Shown here: piece by piece, positions 63,898-64,000 of the stretch | How the letters are laid out: every line of letters starts with the position of its first letter | Position numbering within the stretch: the stretch's first letter is position 1 | NCBI GenBank assembly: GCA_044222005.1 | Contig: JBGANY010000007.1 | Span: 48,829 to 112,828 of the forward strand | DNA from: Methylotenera_A sp044222005 | GTDB lineage: Bacteria; Pseudomonadota; Gammaproteobacteria; Burkholderiales; Methylophilaceae | DNA: 64,000 nucleotides | Direction: 5' to 3' | Made by a program: the position numbers and the translations under genes | Notes under the pieces: model-generated | Seen by the model: the letters and a program-made list of their open reading frames with translations, nothing else | What the model was told of the DNA's origin: nothing | The model's database searches: none

Positions 63898-64000
63898 ACC
63901 AAAAAGTTCAGGTGGTAACAACTTAAAGCGCTTCAGGTACACTCGCCAAGGGCATCTTAAAAGAACACCCAATTTAGAGCGCGCACACCACGCTTGATGA
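63862..64000 (+). ncRNA. ssrS: Probable 6S RNA, 3' end near or beyond the edge
   Basis: The block CCTGAGCCGCTAT (63880-63892) matches the conserved 6S motif CCTGAGCCGATAT. A stem CCTGAAC/GTTCAGG follows, then GGTAACAAC and AAAGCGCTTCAGG that can pair back to CCTGA. A closing stem pairs GTGGTGT (63871-63877) with ACACCAC (63985-63991). 6S RNA binds sigma-70 polymerase in stationary phase. Exact ends are not fixed. The 254-bp stretch after DUF2237 holds no other clear gene. Confidence 0.6.

Overview
The window looks like a core-chromosome stretch of a betaproteobacterium, most probably a methylotroph of the Methylophilaceae (Methylotenera or Methylophilus type). That placement is inference. It rests on the gene orders kdsD-kdsC-lptCAB-rpoN-hpf-hprK-rapZ-EIIA-ptsH-ptsI and def-fmt-htpX-rsmB-DUF4390-ntrY-ntrX, on an SAH riboswitch ahead of ahcY, on a YVTN beta-propeller protein of the type found with PQQ enzymes, and on a roughly balanced base composition. 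Coding density is high, many genes are coupled by TAATG or ATGA overlaps, and TTG starts are unusually frequent (purM, thiO, rapZ, ptsI, rsmB, fmt and the HNH nuclease gene).

Layout. 1-5.5 kb: the edge of a Na+/Ca2+ exchanger-family gene, ampD, and an RND efflux adaptor plus pump. 5.6-11.1 kb (minus): a dicarboxylate/amino-acid symporter, an RsmB-like methyltransferase, two tandem DUF3108 envelope proteins (one with a TonB-like N-terminus) and purM. 11.2-14.8 kb: an AI-2E family permease, hda, a COG2509 FAD protein and a DUF2892 protein. 14.8-17.1 kb (minus): a BepA-type protease translationally coupled to soxY and soxZ. 17.2-22.2 kb: moaC, nhaA, thiO and a KefB-type antiporter. 22.3-32.4 kb: the long Kdo/LPS export, sigma-54 and regulatory PTS cluster, in which the EIIA-Man gene is broken. 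32.4-35.6 kb: DUF4870, prlC, xthA. 35.6-44.2 kb (minus): def, fmt, htpX, a foreign-looking AT-rich ORF with a dispersed repeat, rsmB, DUF4390, ntrY and a degenerate ntrX. 44.3-47 kb: a LysM protein, dprA, smg. 47-52.6 kb (minus): the activated-methyl cycle genes metK, ahcY (SAH riboswitch) and metF, with an HD-GYP phosphodiesterase between metK and ahcY. 52.8-55.2 kb: dapF, DUF484, xerC. 55.2-57.6 kb: a DUF2946-like protein and a ZnuD-type TonB receptor. 57.7-64 kb: dgkA, yggX, a probable modification-dependent HNH nuclease, rpiA, ilvA, the beta-propeller protein, EVE and DUF2237 proteins, and a probable 6S RNA at the right edge.

How the parts work together. The 22-32 kb block joins Kdo supply and LPS transport to a PTS-like phosphorelay (EI, HPr, HPr kinase, RapZ) that appears to lack sugar permeases and so is probably purely regulatory; its EIIA-Man acceptor has lost the DxxGATP region. 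metK, ahcY and metF supply and recycle methyl groups, with ahcY under direct SAH control. The most unusual structure is just downstream of metK, where the last codons of metK recur twice as degenerate copies; the metK end and the first copy each sit inside an inverted repeat whose arms differ in sequence yet remain perfectly complementary. No tRNA, rRNA, CRISPR array, intact insertion sequence or prophage was recognised.
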